From positions 1-19,416 of the forward strand of contig JAISIG010000010.1 in NCBI GenBank assembly GCA_031262135.1: a DNA stretch of 19,416 nucleotides. The letters are read 5' to 3'. Position numbers and translations under genes: made by a program. The DNA is from Endomicrobium sp. Its GTDB lineage: Bacteria > Elusimicrobiota > Endomicrobiia > Endomicrobiales > Endomicrobiaceae. The notes beneath the pieces were generated by a model. It did not search any database. It was not told the origin of the DNA and worked only from the letters and a program-made list of their open reading frames with translations. Positions 7,651-16,266 of the stretch are shown here, in pieces. Position 1 is the first letter of the stretch. Each line of letters begins with the position of its first letter.

Positions 7651-8910
7651 TTATTCGTGCACTCTAAGTATTTTTGCATGTAAGTTACTAAGTTTATATT
7701 CAAATGAATCGTACCCTCTATCTAAATGATGTATACTTGATAGTATAGTTCTACCTCTAGCCGCTAACCCTGCAAGAATTAAAGCTGCTCCTGCCCTTAA
7801 ATCTGAAACTATTACAGATGCACCAATAAAGTTCTTTACTCCTTGTATACTAACGATTTTATCATTGATTGTAATATGAGCACCAAATTTTTTTAATTCG
7901 TTAACATGCAAAAATCTATTTTCGAAAACATTCTCTTTGATATATGACGTTCCCTTAATTAAGCACATTAACGTCATCCATTGAGCTTGAATATCAGTAG
8001 GGAACCCAGGGTAAAAACTTGTTGAAATATTTTGTGGAGTTAATGCCCTAACCCATTTAGCATATATTGTATTATGATCTTCCTTTATAAACAATCCACT
8101 ATTTTGTAATTTTTTTTTTACAATATAAAGATGTGAAGGATTCACTTGTTTTAACACTATATCTCCTTTTGTTATCGCAGCAGCAATCATATAAGTTGCA
8201 GCTTCAACTCTATCAGGGATGATACAATGCGTAACTCCATGAAGCTTAGATACTCCTTGTACCACAATTGTATGTGGACTAAAAGTTAGTATTTTAGCAC
8301 CCATCTTATTTAGTATATTAATCAAATCTATTACTTCTGGTTCAAAGGCTGCATTGATAATAGTAGTAATTCCATTCGACAGTGTTGCTGCAAGTAATAC
8401 ATTTTCAGTAGCTCCAACACTAGGCACCCTAAAATTGATTGTTGTTCCTTTCATTTCTCTTTTAACATATGCTTTTATAAAGTTTCTACTAATTGAAACA
8501 TCTGCTCCTAATGTTTCAAATGCTTTTAGGTGCATATCTATTGGTCTAGCTCCTATATCACAACCTCCTGGAAGATAAATATTAACTTTTTTTACTCTTG
8601 CTAATAAAGGCCCCATAATTAAAATACTTGCACGCATTTTACTAACTAATTCATAAGGTTGTGTATAATTATATTTACTACTAGAAAAAGAAATGATCAC
8701 ACTGTCTCTTTTTCTAATTACTTTTTTACCTATAAATTTTAAAAAAGCAATTGCTATATCTATGTCAACTAATGTTGGTACATTTTGTATTAATACAGTA
8801 TCATCTGTTAATAAACTAGAGAAGAGAATAGGTAAAGCAGCATTTTTGGCTCCTGATATACAAACCTCTCCATGTAATTTTATACCACCATTGATAATTA
8901 TTTTATCCAT
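7651..8910 (-). CDS. murA: UDP-N-acetylglucosamine 1-carboxyvinyltransferase
   Basis: MurA transfers enolpyruvate from PEP to UDP-N-acetylglucosamine, the committed step of peptidoglycan synthesis in the cytosol. The 419-residue protein is full length. It has Lys22-Asn23 in SGAKNAALP, the active-site loop cysteine Cys117 in PGGCDIGARP, and the C-terminal DLRAGAALILAGLAA containing the arginine that contacts PEP. A cysteine at this position is the residue fosfomycin attacks. The start is the ATG at 8910, after AAAGGATAAG, with only one base separating it from the prmC stop, so the genes are translationally close. It ends the 11-gene leftward run. An intact MurA suggests the organism still makes cell-wall precursors. 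Confidence 0.98.
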   Translation of the reverse strand: MDKIIINGGIKLHGEVCISGAKNAALPILFSSLLTDDTVLIQNVPTLVDIDIAIAFLKFIGKKVIRKRDSVIISFSSSKYNYTQPYELVSKMRASILIMGPLLARVKKVNIYLPGGCDIGARPIDMHLKAFETLGADVSISRNFIKAYVKREMKGTTINFRVPSVGATENVLLAATLSNGITTIINAAFEPEVIDLINILNKMGAKILTFSPHTIVVQGVSKLHGVTHCIIPDRVEAATYMIAAAITKGDIVLKQVNPSHLYIVKKKLQNSGLFIKEDHNTIYAKWVRALTPQNISTSFYPGFPTDIQAQWMTLMCLIKGTSYIKENVFENRFLHVNELKKFGAHITINDKIVSIQGVKNFIGASVIVSDLRAGAALILAGLAARGRTILSSIHHLDRGYDSFEYKLSNLHAKILRVHE

Positions 8911-8911
8911 C

Positions 8912-9781
8912 TTATCCTTTTTTTTGAGCCTTTAAGATCCTTGGCAATTTTGCATAATCATTAATAATTTCAATATTTTTATATGCATTTTGTGCCAAAA
9001 AAATTTCCTTAATATATTTAACATTGTTTGAATTCAATTCAACTAAGATAAAAGAGTTAGAATTTAAATAATACTTTGAATATTTAGCTATGTATTTATA
9101 AAACAATAATCCATTGTCAGATGCAACTAAAGCATTTTTAGGTTCATATTTTAAATTATATTTCACAATATTGTATTCAGACTGTGTAATATATGGAGGA
9201 TTAGATACAATCATATCAAATTCATGCTCCTCTATAGTAGTAAAAAGATCACTTACAATGAAAGTAATTCTATTAAGTACACTATTAAGAGATGCATTCT
9301 GTTTAGCTATTGCTATTGCTTTATAGCTAATATCAGAAGCTATTATTGTCTTTACATTACTTAACTTGGCTAAACTTATAGCTATACAACCAGAGCCAGT
9401 ACATAAATCTAAAATTGAACTTTTGTTATTATCCAGTTTTAATGCTTCCTCAACTAATATCTCAGTTTCATATCTTGGAATTAGAACATGATTATTTACT
9501 TTAAACTCTAATCCCATAAACTTTACATAGCCTATTATATAAGCAACAGGCTCATTTTTCAAACGTCTTAGTATATATTTTTCATATTTTTTGATTTGTT
9601 TATGATTAAGTTGTTTGTTTTCTATTGAGCTTAATATTAATTGTGAACTAGAAATGTTCAGTACATTTTCCAATAAAATCCTAGCATCAGACTGTGCATT
9701 TTCAACAGAGCCACTAACATTTTGTAATATTTTGCTAGCTTTTCTTAATATATAAGAGATATTTTTACAATTAAACATCAT
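8912..9781 (-). CDS. prmC: Peptide chain release factor N5-glutamine methyltransferase
   Basis: PrmC (HemK) methylates the glutamine of the GGQ motif in release factors, which speeds peptide release. The 289-residue protein has the N-terminal helical domain that binds the release factor (about 1-75), the AdoMet-binding motif DLCTGSGCIAISLA near 125-138, an acidic ASDIS loop, and the signature catalytic NPPY at 194-197. Length is normal. Two ATG codons in tandem (9781 and 9778) open the gene, eight bases after the prfA stop; no strong ribosome binding site is seen, suggesting coupling. Its substrate gene, prfA, lies directly upstream, and that protein keeps the GGQ. Confidence 0.97.
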   Translation of the reverse strand: MMFNCKNISYILRKASKILQNVSGSVENAQSDARILLENVLNISSSQLILSSIENKQLNHKQIKKYEKYILRRLKNEPVAYIIGYVKFMGLEFKVNNHVLIPRYETEILVEEALKLDNNKSSILDLCTGSGCIAISLAKLSNVKTIIASDISYKAIAIAKQNASLNSVLNRITFIVSDLFTTIEEHEFDMIVSNPPYITQSEYNIVKYNLKYEPKNALVASDNGLLFYKYIAKYSKYYLNSNSFILVELNSNNVKYIKEIFLAQNAYKNIEIINDYAKLPRILKAQKKG

Positions 9782-9789
9782 TGATTTAT

Positions 9790-10827
9790 TTATTTGTTTA
9801 ATTTATTAATCAGTTTAAATAAATTTCCATTAAGTATATCGTTAATACCATATATAGAAAATCCTAGTCTATGATCTGTAACTCTATTTTGTGCAAAATT
9901 ATACGTTCTTATTTTTTCTGATCGATTCCCTGATCCTATTTGTTCTTTTCTTGCATGCGAAAGTTGTTTCTCTGAATCAATATTTTGTTTCTCGTAAAGT
10001 TTAGAAAGTAGAATTTTTAGAGCTTTAGATTTGTTTTTTTGCTGACTACGTTCATCCTGACATGTCACTACAAGCCCTGTAGGTAAATGTGTAATCCTTA
10101 TTGCTGAATCAGTTTTATTTACGTGTTGTCCGCCTGCTCCTGATGCTCTATAAGTATCAATACGTAACTCGTTCAATTTAAGATCAATTTCATTTTCTTG
10201 TACTTCCTGTAATACAGCCACTGTAGCAGTTGATGTATGTACTCTTCCAGTAGTTTCTGTAGATGGAATTCTTTGTACTCTATGAACCCCTTTTTCAAAT
10301 TTAAATGCATTCCATATATTATTCCCACTTGCTTCAAAAATAATTTCTTTATATCCACTAAACATATTATGTGATGAAGTTAATACTTCATATTTCCATT
10401 GATTTCGATCAATAAACCTAACATACATTCTATATAAATCAGATACAAATAAACTAGCTTCTACACCTCCAGTTCCAGCTCTAATTTCCACTATAATAGT
10501 TTTTTTTTCTTTTGTATCTTTTTCATTAAATAACTTACTAATCTCATGTTCTAGTGTAACTTGCTTTTTTATAATATCTTCATATTCAATACATGCTAAA
10601 TCTCTTATGTCTTTCTCATCTGATATTCTCAATTTATCTGTATTGTCTTTATCACGCATCAAATTACAATATTGAATATATTTTTCAGCAAATTGATTTA
10701 AATATAAATATTTTTTTGTCAATTCTTTATAATGTAGATCTTCTGAATAAACTAATGTATTTAACTTATCTTTTATTGTTTCAAATTCAAAATTTAATTC
10801 TTGTAATTTTTTAAAAAATATAAACAT
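9790..10827 (-). CDS. prfA: Peptide chain release factor 1
   Basis: RF1 reads UAA and UAG stop codons and triggers hydrolysis of peptidyl-tRNA. The 345-residue protein has an N-terminal helical domain (about 1-100), the domain starting at VEIRAGTGGVEA, the codon-reading tripeptide region RIPSTET (PST at 188-190, fitting the RF1 P-x-T pattern rather than the RF2 SPF), the HTSTATVAV strand, and the catalytic GGQ at 232-234. It is slightly shorter than the usual 360, mainly at the ends. The ATG at 10827 follows rpmE by 25 bases with a weak purine-rich ribosome site. TGA stops in the window imply RF2 must also exist elsewhere in the genome. Confidence 0.97.
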   Translation of the reverse strand: MFIFFKKLQELNFEFETIKDKLNTLVYSEDLHYKELTKKYLYLNQFAEKYIQYCNLMRDKDNTDKLRISDEKDIRDLACIEYEDIIKKQVTLEHEISKLFNEKDTKEKKTIIVEIRAGTGGVEASLFVSDLYRMYVRFIDRNQWKYEVLTSSHNMFSGYKEIIFEASGNNIWNAFKFEKGVHRVQRIPSTETTGRVHTSTATVAVLQEVQENEIDLKLNELRIDTYRASGAGGQHVNKTDSAIRITHLPTGLVVTCQDERSQQKNKSKALKILLSKLYEKQNIDSEKQLSHARKEQIGSGNRSEKIRTYNFAQNRVTDHRLGFSIYGINDILNGNLFKLINKLNK

Positions 10828-10852
10828 ACAGAATCTTTCTTTTTATATAATG

Positions 10853-11068
10853 TTATTTAGTAATATTTAACTTTTTTTCAAGTCGTTTTTGGTATTTTTC
10901 AATTCTTCCTGCTGTGTCAATAAGTTTATTTTTACCAGAGAAAAATGGATGACAATGAGAACATATTTCAAGTTTAATAACACCTTTAGTAGATCTAGTC
11001 TCAAAATTATATCCACATGCACAAGAAATAAAACATTTAACATATTTTGGATGAATCCCAATTTTCAT
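10853..11068 (-). CDS. rpmE: 50S ribosomal protein L31, zinc-binding form
   Basis: L31 is a small protein of the large subunit that helps bridge the two ribosomal subunits. The 71-residue product matches family length. It has IHPKY at the N-terminus, CACGYNFETRST with Cys16 and Cys18, CSHCHPFFSGK with two further cysteines near 36 and 39, and the C-terminal AGRIEKYQKRL. The cysteine set marks the zinc-containing (C+) form. The ATG at 11068 has a strong GGAGGG but 13 bases away, longer than usual; no alternative start codon lies closer in frame. It sits between rho and prfA, 66 bases after the rho stop. Confidence 0.97.
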   Translation of the reverse strand: MKIGIHPKYVKCFISCACGYNFETRSTKGVIKLEICSHCHPFFSGKNKLIDTAGRIEKYQKRLEKKLNITK

Positions 11069-11134
11069 TGCGTATATTTACCCTCCTCTTTTGTGACATT
11101 ATGTGAAATCTATAATAATTAGTCAAATTATTAA

Positions 11135-12409
11135 TTATAAAATTTCCATACTTGATAATTCCATTTGTTTAAAAAAATCTTTGTTAGATTTAGAGTGGCG
11201 TAATCTTTTACATAACTCCTCCATAATTTCTATTGAATTCATTGATGTCATAAATTTACGAAAAATCCACATTTTATTTTTCTCATCATTGCTCAGAAGA
11301 AGTTCTTCCTTTCTAGTTCCTGAACGTAAAAGATCAATAGAAGGGAAAATTCTTCTATCAGCAAGTTTTCTATCTAAATAAATTTCACAGTTCCCTGTGC
11401 CTTTAAATTCCTCAAAAATTACATCATCCATTCTACTACCTGTTTCAACCAATGCTGTCCCTATTACAGTTAAACTACCGCCTTCTTCTATGTTACGTGC
11501 TGCTCCAAAAAAACGTTTAGGCCTTTGTAATGCATTTGAATCTAATCCTCCAGATAACACCCTACCACTTGATGGAATAGATATATTATACGCCCTAGCA
11601 AGCCTGGTAATTGAATCTAATAGGATTACAACATCTTTTTTATTCTCAACCATCCTTTTAGCTTTTTCTATAACCATTTCTGCAACTTGTATATGTCTAT
11701 CAGATGGTTCATCAAATGTTGAGAATACAACTTCTCCTTTTACAGATCGTTGCATATCTGTTACTTCCTCTGGGCGTTCATCTATTAGTAAAACAATCAA
11801 GATAATATCTGGATTGTTTTTAGTTATTGCATTAGCTATTTTTTGTAATAAAATTGTTTTTCCAGTTCTTGGAGCTGCATTGATTAAAACTCGTTGGCCT
11901 TTACCAATAGGAACAAACATGTCTATAATCCTAGTAGATATTTCTTCACGTTTAGTTTCAAGTATAATTTTTTTATTTGGATATAATGGTGTTAAATTAT
12001 CAAACAAAGCCCGTTTACGAATATTTTCCAAATCTTCCTGTCCATTGACAGATTTGACTTGTAATAATGCAAAATAACGCTCTTGTTGAGTCTGAGGAGG
12101 CCTTACAAAACCAGCAACAGTGTCTCCTTTCCTAAGGATAAATTTTTTTATTTGCGAGGGAGATATATATATATCATCTGGCCCTGGAAGATAATTATAA
12201 TCCGTGGAACGTAAAAATCCAAATCCATCTGGTAAAATTTCTAAAACTCCTTCATCATAAACTAGTTTATTTAGTTTAGCTTGAGTTTCAAAAATCTTTG
12301 CTATAAGATCTTGTTTGCGTAATCCTCTAATGGAATCATCCATTTTAAGTTTTCTAGCAATTTCTATAAGTTCTGACATTGTACGTTTTGATAAAATAGA
12401 TACATCCAT
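11135..12409 (-). CDS. rho: Transcription termination factor Rho
   Basis: Rho is a hexameric RNA-dependent ATPase and helicase that ends transcription at Rho-dependent sites. The 424 residues show the N-terminal helical domain (about 1-48), the RNA-binding cold-shock domain with RNP1 DGFGFLR at 61-67, Walker A APRTGKT at 179-185, Walker [16 protein letters not shown], the [11 protein letters not shown] loop, and the C-terminal [14 protein letters not shown] and GTGNCE segments. No insertion domain is present. The ATG at 12409 follows a strong GGAGG at 12418-12414. The 136-base leader region before it, the largest gap in the leftward run, suggests its own promoter or regulation. Keeping Rho intact is notable because many strongly reduced genomes have few terminators. 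Confidence 0.98.
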   Translation of the reverse strand: MDVSILSKRTMSELIEIARKLKMDDSIRGLRKQDLIAKIFETQAKLNKLVYDEGVLEILPDGFGFLRSTDYNYLPGPDDIYISPSQIKKFILRKGDTVAGFVRPPQTQQERYFALLQVKSVNGQEDLENIRKRALFDNLTPLYPNKKIILETKREEISTRIIDMFVPIGKGQRVLINAAPRTGKTILLQKIANAITKNNPDIILIVLLIDERPEEVTDMQRSVKGEVVFSTFDEPSDRHIQVAEMVIEKAKRMVENKKDVVILLDSITRLARAYNISIPSSGRVLSGGLDSNALQRPKRFFGAARNIEEGGSLTVIGTALVETGSRMDDVIFEEFKGTGNCEIYLDRKLADRRIFPSIDLLRSGTRKEELLLSNDEKNKMWIFRKFMTSMNSIEIMEELCKRLRHSKSNKDFFKQMELSSMEIL

Positions 12410-12545
12410 ATTTCCTCCATAAGATAATTACAAAGGAATAACTTATATATCAATTAAGAATTATTAATTAATTTATTTATATCCTTTGAATTTTTGAGAC
12501 ATCCTTTTTTTTGACTGGATTTTATTGAATACCAAAAGACATTTT
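12410..12545. other. AT-rich spacer between coaE and rho
   Basis: This is the longest gap inside the leftward run. It holds the rho ribosome site at its left end. On the minus strand it also has two AAAGGAT-like ribosome-site cores with no start codon after them, and AT-rich repeats of the TTAATTAA type. I see no convincing promoter pair and no terminator. The site-like cores may be remnants of a lost gene or simple chance. Confidence 0.3.
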
Positions 12546-13133
12546 TTAAGAGTTAAATAATTTATATAATCTTTTCATTTTTTTTTTTAAATCTTTTTTG
12601 GACCCAAGATTATTCACTATGACATCAGCAAGTTGCATCTTTGACGTTATAGGAAATTGGTTTATAATTCTTTTGTTTATTTGTTCATAGCTTAAATTGT
12701 CTCTACACATAAGACGTTTGATTTGATACTGATATGAAGTGTATATTACAATAGTCAAATCACATATGTTATGTAATCCTGTTTCGAATAGCAATGGGAC
12801 ATCAAGTAATATATTTTTATATTTATTTATATTACATCTAATCTTTCTTTCAATATTGAATACAATATGTTTGTGAAGTATTTTTTCAAGTTTTAACTTC
12901 ATGTAATTATCTGAAAAAATAATATAAGCAAGTTTTTTTCTATTTAATGTTCCATTTTCATACAAAATATCTGTTCCAAATACACGTAATACTTCATATA
13001 AAACAGGTGAATCCAGATTCGTTAAATCATGTGCAATTTTATCTGCATCTATAGTATACATTCCAAGTTGTTTTAAAAATTTCGCGCTAGTTGTTTTTCC
13101 ACCGGCGATGCTACCTGTTAATCCAATTATCAT
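12546..13133 (-). CDS. coaE: Dephospho-CoA kinase
   Basis: CoaE phosphorylates the ribose 3'-OH of dephospho-CoA, the last step of coenzyme A synthesis. The 195-residue protein starts immediately with the P-loop GLTGSIAGGKTT (residues 4-15). It carries DADKIAHDL near 30-38, the lid and substrate motif DVPLLFETGL around 108-117, and a C-terminal segment with the conserved INQFP. Length matches bacterial CoaE. The start is the ATG at 13133, one base from the stop of the upstream 5' nuclease gene, so the pair is probably translationally coupled. Adjacency of polA and coaE is common in bacteria. Confidence 0.96.
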   Translation of the reverse strand: MIIGLTGSIAGGKTTSAKFLKQLGMYTIDADKIAHDLTNLDSPVLYEVLRVFGTDILYENGTLNRKKLAYIIFSDNYMKLKLEKILHKHIVFNIERKIRCNINKYKNILLDVPLLFETGLHNICDLTIVIYTSYQYQIKRLMCRDNLSYEQINKRIINQFPITSKMQLADVIVNNLGSKKDLKKKMKRLYKLFNS

Positions 13134-13134
13134 A

Positions 13135-14001
13135 TTAATTACAATATTTTTGTATAAAACTGTTAAATTTATATTTTTGAAAAAAAGTATATGCTTTATT
13201 CACATTTAAGTCATGAGTTTTATAATCATTAAGTTTAAAATTTAATGGAACAGCAGTATATAACTTAATCAAACTTTTACTCAATTTTGCTTCCCTTTTT
13301 CCTAAATGTAGCAGTTTATTTAAGTTACCTTTAATTGTGCTCATATTTCTAAAAATAGTTTCAATAGTGCCGAAAGTATTTACCAATTTCACAGCAGTTT
13401 TTAATCCTATTCCTTTGATTCCTGGGATATTGTCAACAATATCCCCAGTCAATGCAAAAACATCAATTAATTGTGTTGGACTAACTCCATATTTTAGTTG
13501 TACTTCTTTATTAGAATACATAATCTTCTTACTATCATCCCAAACACGTATCTTTTGATCAATTAATTGTAAAACATCTTTATCACCTGATACAATAATA
13601 CTATCTAGATTATTAAATAAACTATTTTTAGTAACAATGGTAGCTATTAAATCATCAGCTTCGTAACCCTTTATCTCTAAATATTGGATGTTTAATGCAT
13701 TAAGGCATTCTTCTCTGATTATTGTCATTTGCTCAATAATATCGATCTCTAATGGTTTTCTATTTTGTTTATAATCTAGAAAAATTTCATGTCTAAAATA
13801 TCTTGCTGGATAATCAAAACACACTAGGATATAATCAGGTTGAAATATTTTTTTTATCTTAAACAAAAATTGTATAAAACCATAAACAGCATTAAGACTT
13901 TTATTATTGTTCTTAGGGAAATATTTTAGTGCATAGTATGCTCTATATACATATGCATTACCATCTATGATAAGAAATAATTGTTTATGTTTTATAAACA
14001 T
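13135..14001 (-). CDS. polA: 5'-3' exonuclease, PolA N-terminal domain only
   Basis: The product is the 5' nuclease of DNA polymerase I, which removes RNA primers and flaps and helps process Okazaki fragments. The 288 residues cover DGNAYVYRAYYAL near 13-25, CFDYPARYFRHE near 61-72, the metal-binding GYEADDLIAT at 112-121, SGDKDVLQL at 138-146, and the helix-hairpin-helix DIVDNIPGIKGIG at 187-199. All acidic metal ligands expected in these motifs seem present. The protein stops at the end of this domain: the 3'-5' exonuclease and polymerase domains (about 600 residues) are absent, and coaE begins one base later, so they have been deleted rather than frameshifted. Buchnera carries a similarly reduced polA. 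A free-standing 5' nuclease paralogue is the alternative. Confidence 0.93.
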   Translation of the reverse strand: MFIKHKQLFLIIDGNAYVYRAYYALKYFPKNNNKSLNAVYGFIQFLFKIKKIFQPDYILVCFDYPARYFRHEIFLDYKQNRKPLEIDIIEQMTIIREECLNALNIQYLEIKGYEADDLIATIVTKNSLFNNLDSIIVSGDKDVLQLIDQKIRVWDDSKKIMYSNKEVQLKYGVSPTQLIDVFALTGDIVDNIPGIKGIGLKTAVKLVNTFGTIETIFRNMSTIKGNLNKLLHLGKREAKLSKSLIKLYTAVPLNFKLNDYKTHDLNVNKAYTFFQKYKFNSFIQKYCN

Positions 14002-14018
14002 AGAAAAACTTCATTAAA

Positions 14019-14936
14019 TCAAAGTATATTTTTAAGAAATAATCGTGAACTTATAGCAGCTTGAGTTCCTTCAGAAGTAGCTATGATAACTTGTTTTAAA
14101 TTATTACTTCTAACATCACCACATGCAAAAATTCCTTTAATACTAGTACTCATACTATTGTTTGTAAGTATATGTAGTTTTGGATCTAATATTAGACTAG
14201 GAACAAAATAAGTATTTGGTTGATTTCCTATAGAAATAAATACTCCATTTACATCTAAAAGTTTGGTTTTTTTAGTATATAAGTCATAGATTCCAACTTG
14301 TTCAACATAATCTCTTCCATGAATTGATTGCAGCATTGAATTATTTAACATGTGAATGTTTTTCAATGATAAAAGATAATCTAATAATTCTTCCTCTATA
14401 TTTAATTTATTATTTTTGTTAATAATAATAATATCGTGTGCAAATTGTGATAAATAGATAGCTTCTTTAATAGCTACTTTGCTATTACCCACTAATATAA
14501 CTTTTTTATCTTGGTAAAATTTTGCATCGCAAAGGGCACAAAATGATACTCCCTTACCTTGAAATTGTTTTTCTCCAACAATATTTAATTTTTTTGTACT
14601 CATACCTGTAGCAATGATTATAATTTTACCTTGATATAATGATTTTTTTGTGGTAAGAGTTTTAATATGTTTATTGGAATTATTAATCCTAATAACTTCA
14701 TCATATATTACCTGGGTTCCAAACGATCTAGCATGTTTATCAAAATACATGGCAAGTTTTTCTCCATGTATTCCCCTATAAAATCCAGGATAATCATTTA
14801 AGAATTGAATATCTAATAATTTTCCTCCACAAATATATTTTTCTATAAGCAATGTTTTTAAATTATGTTTAGAAGTAGAAATAGCAGCAGCTAAACCTGC
14901 AGGTCCTCCTCCTATAATTATAACATCATATGTCAT
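14019..14936 (-). CDS. trxB: Thioredoxin reductase-like flavoprotein lacking NADPH motifs
   Basis: The gene encodes a low-molecular-weight thioredoxin-reductase fold of 305 residues. The FAD site is intact: GGGPAGLAAA (9-18), a GMSTKK segment after IIATG, and GIFACGD near 268-273. The redox pair is Cys133-Ala-Leu-Cys136, where CATC is usual. The second nucleotide-binding region is changed: the glycine motif near 150 reads VGNSKVA instead of VGGGxxA, and the basic HRRxxxR motif that grips the NADPH phosphate is NKNNKLN (173-179). This pattern resembles ferredoxin-dependent flavin thioredoxin reductases described in Clostridium, so the electron donor may not be NADPH. It lies 14 bases after trxA with AAAGGA overlapping the trxA stop. 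It ends in TGA. The fold is sure; the electron donor is inferred. Confidence 0.93.
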   Translation of the reverse strand: MTYDVIIIGGGPAGLAAAISTSKHNLKTLLIEKYICGGKLLDIQFLNDYPGFYRGIHGEKLAMYFDKHARSFGTQVIYDEVIRINNSNKHIKTLTTKKSLYQGKIIIIATGMSTKKLNIVGEKQFQGKGVSFCALCDAKFYQDKKVILVGNSKVAIKEAIYLSQFAHDIIIINKNNKLNIEEELLDYLLSLKNIHMLNNSMLQSIHGRDYVEQVGIYDLYTKKTKLLDVNGVFISIGNQPNTYFVPSLILDPKLHILTNNSMSTSIKGIFACGDVRSNNLKQVIIATSEGTQAAISSRLFLKNIL

Positions 14937-14950
14937 TATTGTGTATTCCT

Positions 14951-15280
14951 TTAAAGTATATAGGTATCTATAATTTGTCGTATTTCACTTTTAGATAAAC
15001 ATCCTACTACACGTTTCACTACTTGTTTATTATGTAATAATATTAAGCATGGAATTGACAAAACATTATAACTTCTTGCTAAAGAAACATTTATGTCTGT
15101 ATTTACTTTGAATATAACAATTTTGTGATCTAAATCAATATTAATCTCATCAAGTATTTTAGAAAACTTTTTACATGGAGTACACCATGGTGCCCAGAAA
15201 TCTATTAATACTAACTGTTCATTCTTAATAGTATCATCTAAAGTAGAAAAAAAATTTGCTTCATTAACTTCAAGTATCAT
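14951..15280 (-). CDS. trxA: Thioredoxin with CTPC active site
   Basis: Thioredoxin reduces disulfides in target proteins such as ribonucleotide reductase, and is itself reduced by the reductase encoded next to it. The 109-residue protein has the classic fold order: buried Asp27 in LIDFWAPW, the active site Cys33-Thr-Pro-Cys36, and the cis-proline loop SIPC at 75-78. The usual bacterial site is CGPC, so Gly has become Thr. Thr after the cis-proline is replaced by Cys78, placing a third cysteine beside the active site. The ATG at 15280 has AAGGAT about eight bases upstream, 29 bases after fmt. The function is probably kept, perhaps tuned to the unusual TrxB partner. Confidence 0.95.
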   Translation of the reverse strand: MILEVNEANFFSTLDDTIKNEQLVLIDFWAPWCTPCKKFSKILDEINIDLDHKIVIFKVNTDINVSLARSYNVLSIPCLILLHNKQVVKRVVGCLSKSEIRQIIDTYIL

Positions 15281-15309
15281 TATGATATCCTTTATTGTTT
15301 ATTTAGAAA

Positions 15310-16257
15310 TTACAATGAAAACTTATCTCCCAAGGTTAATTGTCTTCCTTGTAAAAAACTCCAAGCATCTGTAATTGTTTTTCCCTCAAGTTGAATTTTA
15401 GTTATTAAAATCTTCCCTAGTTTACATGAAACTACAAATCCTTTACATTTTTTTACCGATTCTATAATACCATAATCATGATTAACAGAACAATGGTCAC
15501 AAATTTCCATATCTAAAAATTTGATTTTTTTTCCATGTAATTTCCCTGTTGATATTTTAGAATATACTCCTGGCCAAAGGTAAAATCCCCTAAACTTATT
15601 ATATATTGTTATTGCATCAGTATTCCATAAAATTAATCCATCACTCTTTTTTATACGTGGTGCAAGGCTTACTATTCCCTTTTGACATGTTTTTTGTATT
15701 ATGATGTGATTTATATGTAATTCATGAATAATACTTTCCATAACAGATATGCCTAGAGGTATTAATTTTTGCATTAGGGTTTTTGCATTATCATTATGAG
15801 TTATCATAAGCTTCTTCTGCATTATTATATTTCCAGTATCTATATTTTGATCAATGTAAAAAGCTGTTATCCCAGTTTCATTCTCTCCATTGCATAGAGC
15901 ATGTTGGACAGGAGCTGCCCCTCTATATTTAGGTAATAATGAAAAATGTATATTAAAAGTTTTATATTTTGGAAGTTCAAAAATTGTCCGTAATATAACT
16001 TTTCCATAATTTATAACTATCCCAACATCTGCTTTATATTCATTTATTTTCTCGAAAACCCATTTGTGTAGAAACGTGTCTGGCTGTATAAAATCAATAT
16101 TATGCCTTTGTGCATAAATCTTAACTAAATTTTGCTCATTGTTATAAATATAATTTTTATCAGGAATAGTAATTATAAAAATCTTATGATGTTTTTTATA
16201 TAATCTTACAAGAAAACTCTTTGCTATTGAAGAACTTCCGAAAAATAATATTTTCAT
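15310..16257 (-). CDS. fmt: Methionyl-tRNA formyltransferase
   Basis: Fmt transfers a formyl group from 10-formyltetrahydrofolate to initiator Met-tRNA. The 315-residue protein has the N-terminal Rossmann start ILFFGSSSIA, the catalytic block TFNIHFSLLPKYRGAAPVQ (Asn and His of the N-x-H pair kept), the catalytic aspartate in NIDTGNI, and a C-terminal tRNA-binding domain from about residue 205 to the end. Length is normal. The ATG at 16257 lies nine bases after the def stop; no clear ribosome site is seen, which suggests coupling to def. The def-fmt pair is widespread, joining addition and removal of the formyl group. Confidence 0.97.
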   Translation of the reverse strand: MKILFFGSSSIAKSFLVRLYKKHHKIFIITIPDKNYIYNNEQNLVKIYAQRHNIDFIQPDTFLHKWVFEKINEYKADVGIVINYGKVILRTIFELPKYKTFNIHFSLLPKYRGAAPVQHALCNGENETGITAFYIDQNIDTGNIIMQKKLMITHNDNAKTLMQKLIPLGISVMESIIHELHINHIIIQKTCQKGIVSLAPRIKKSDGLILWNTDAITIYNKFRGFYLWPGVYSKISTGKLHGKKIKFLDMEICDHCSVNHDYGIIESVKKCKGFVVSCKLGKILITKIQLEGKTITDAWSFLQGRQLTLGDKFSL

Positions 16258-16266
16258 TATTATATG

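Noticed and set aside
10867..11061. 64-codon frame overlapping rpmE in another frame
   Set aside because: The rpmE frame gives a textbook L31 with zinc cysteines; the overlapping frame is its shifted shadow.
11113..11133. 8-bp A-T inverted repeat with a 5-base loop just after the rho stop
   Set aside because: The stem is short, has no G-C pair and no T tract follows on the minus strand, so it is not supported as a terminator.
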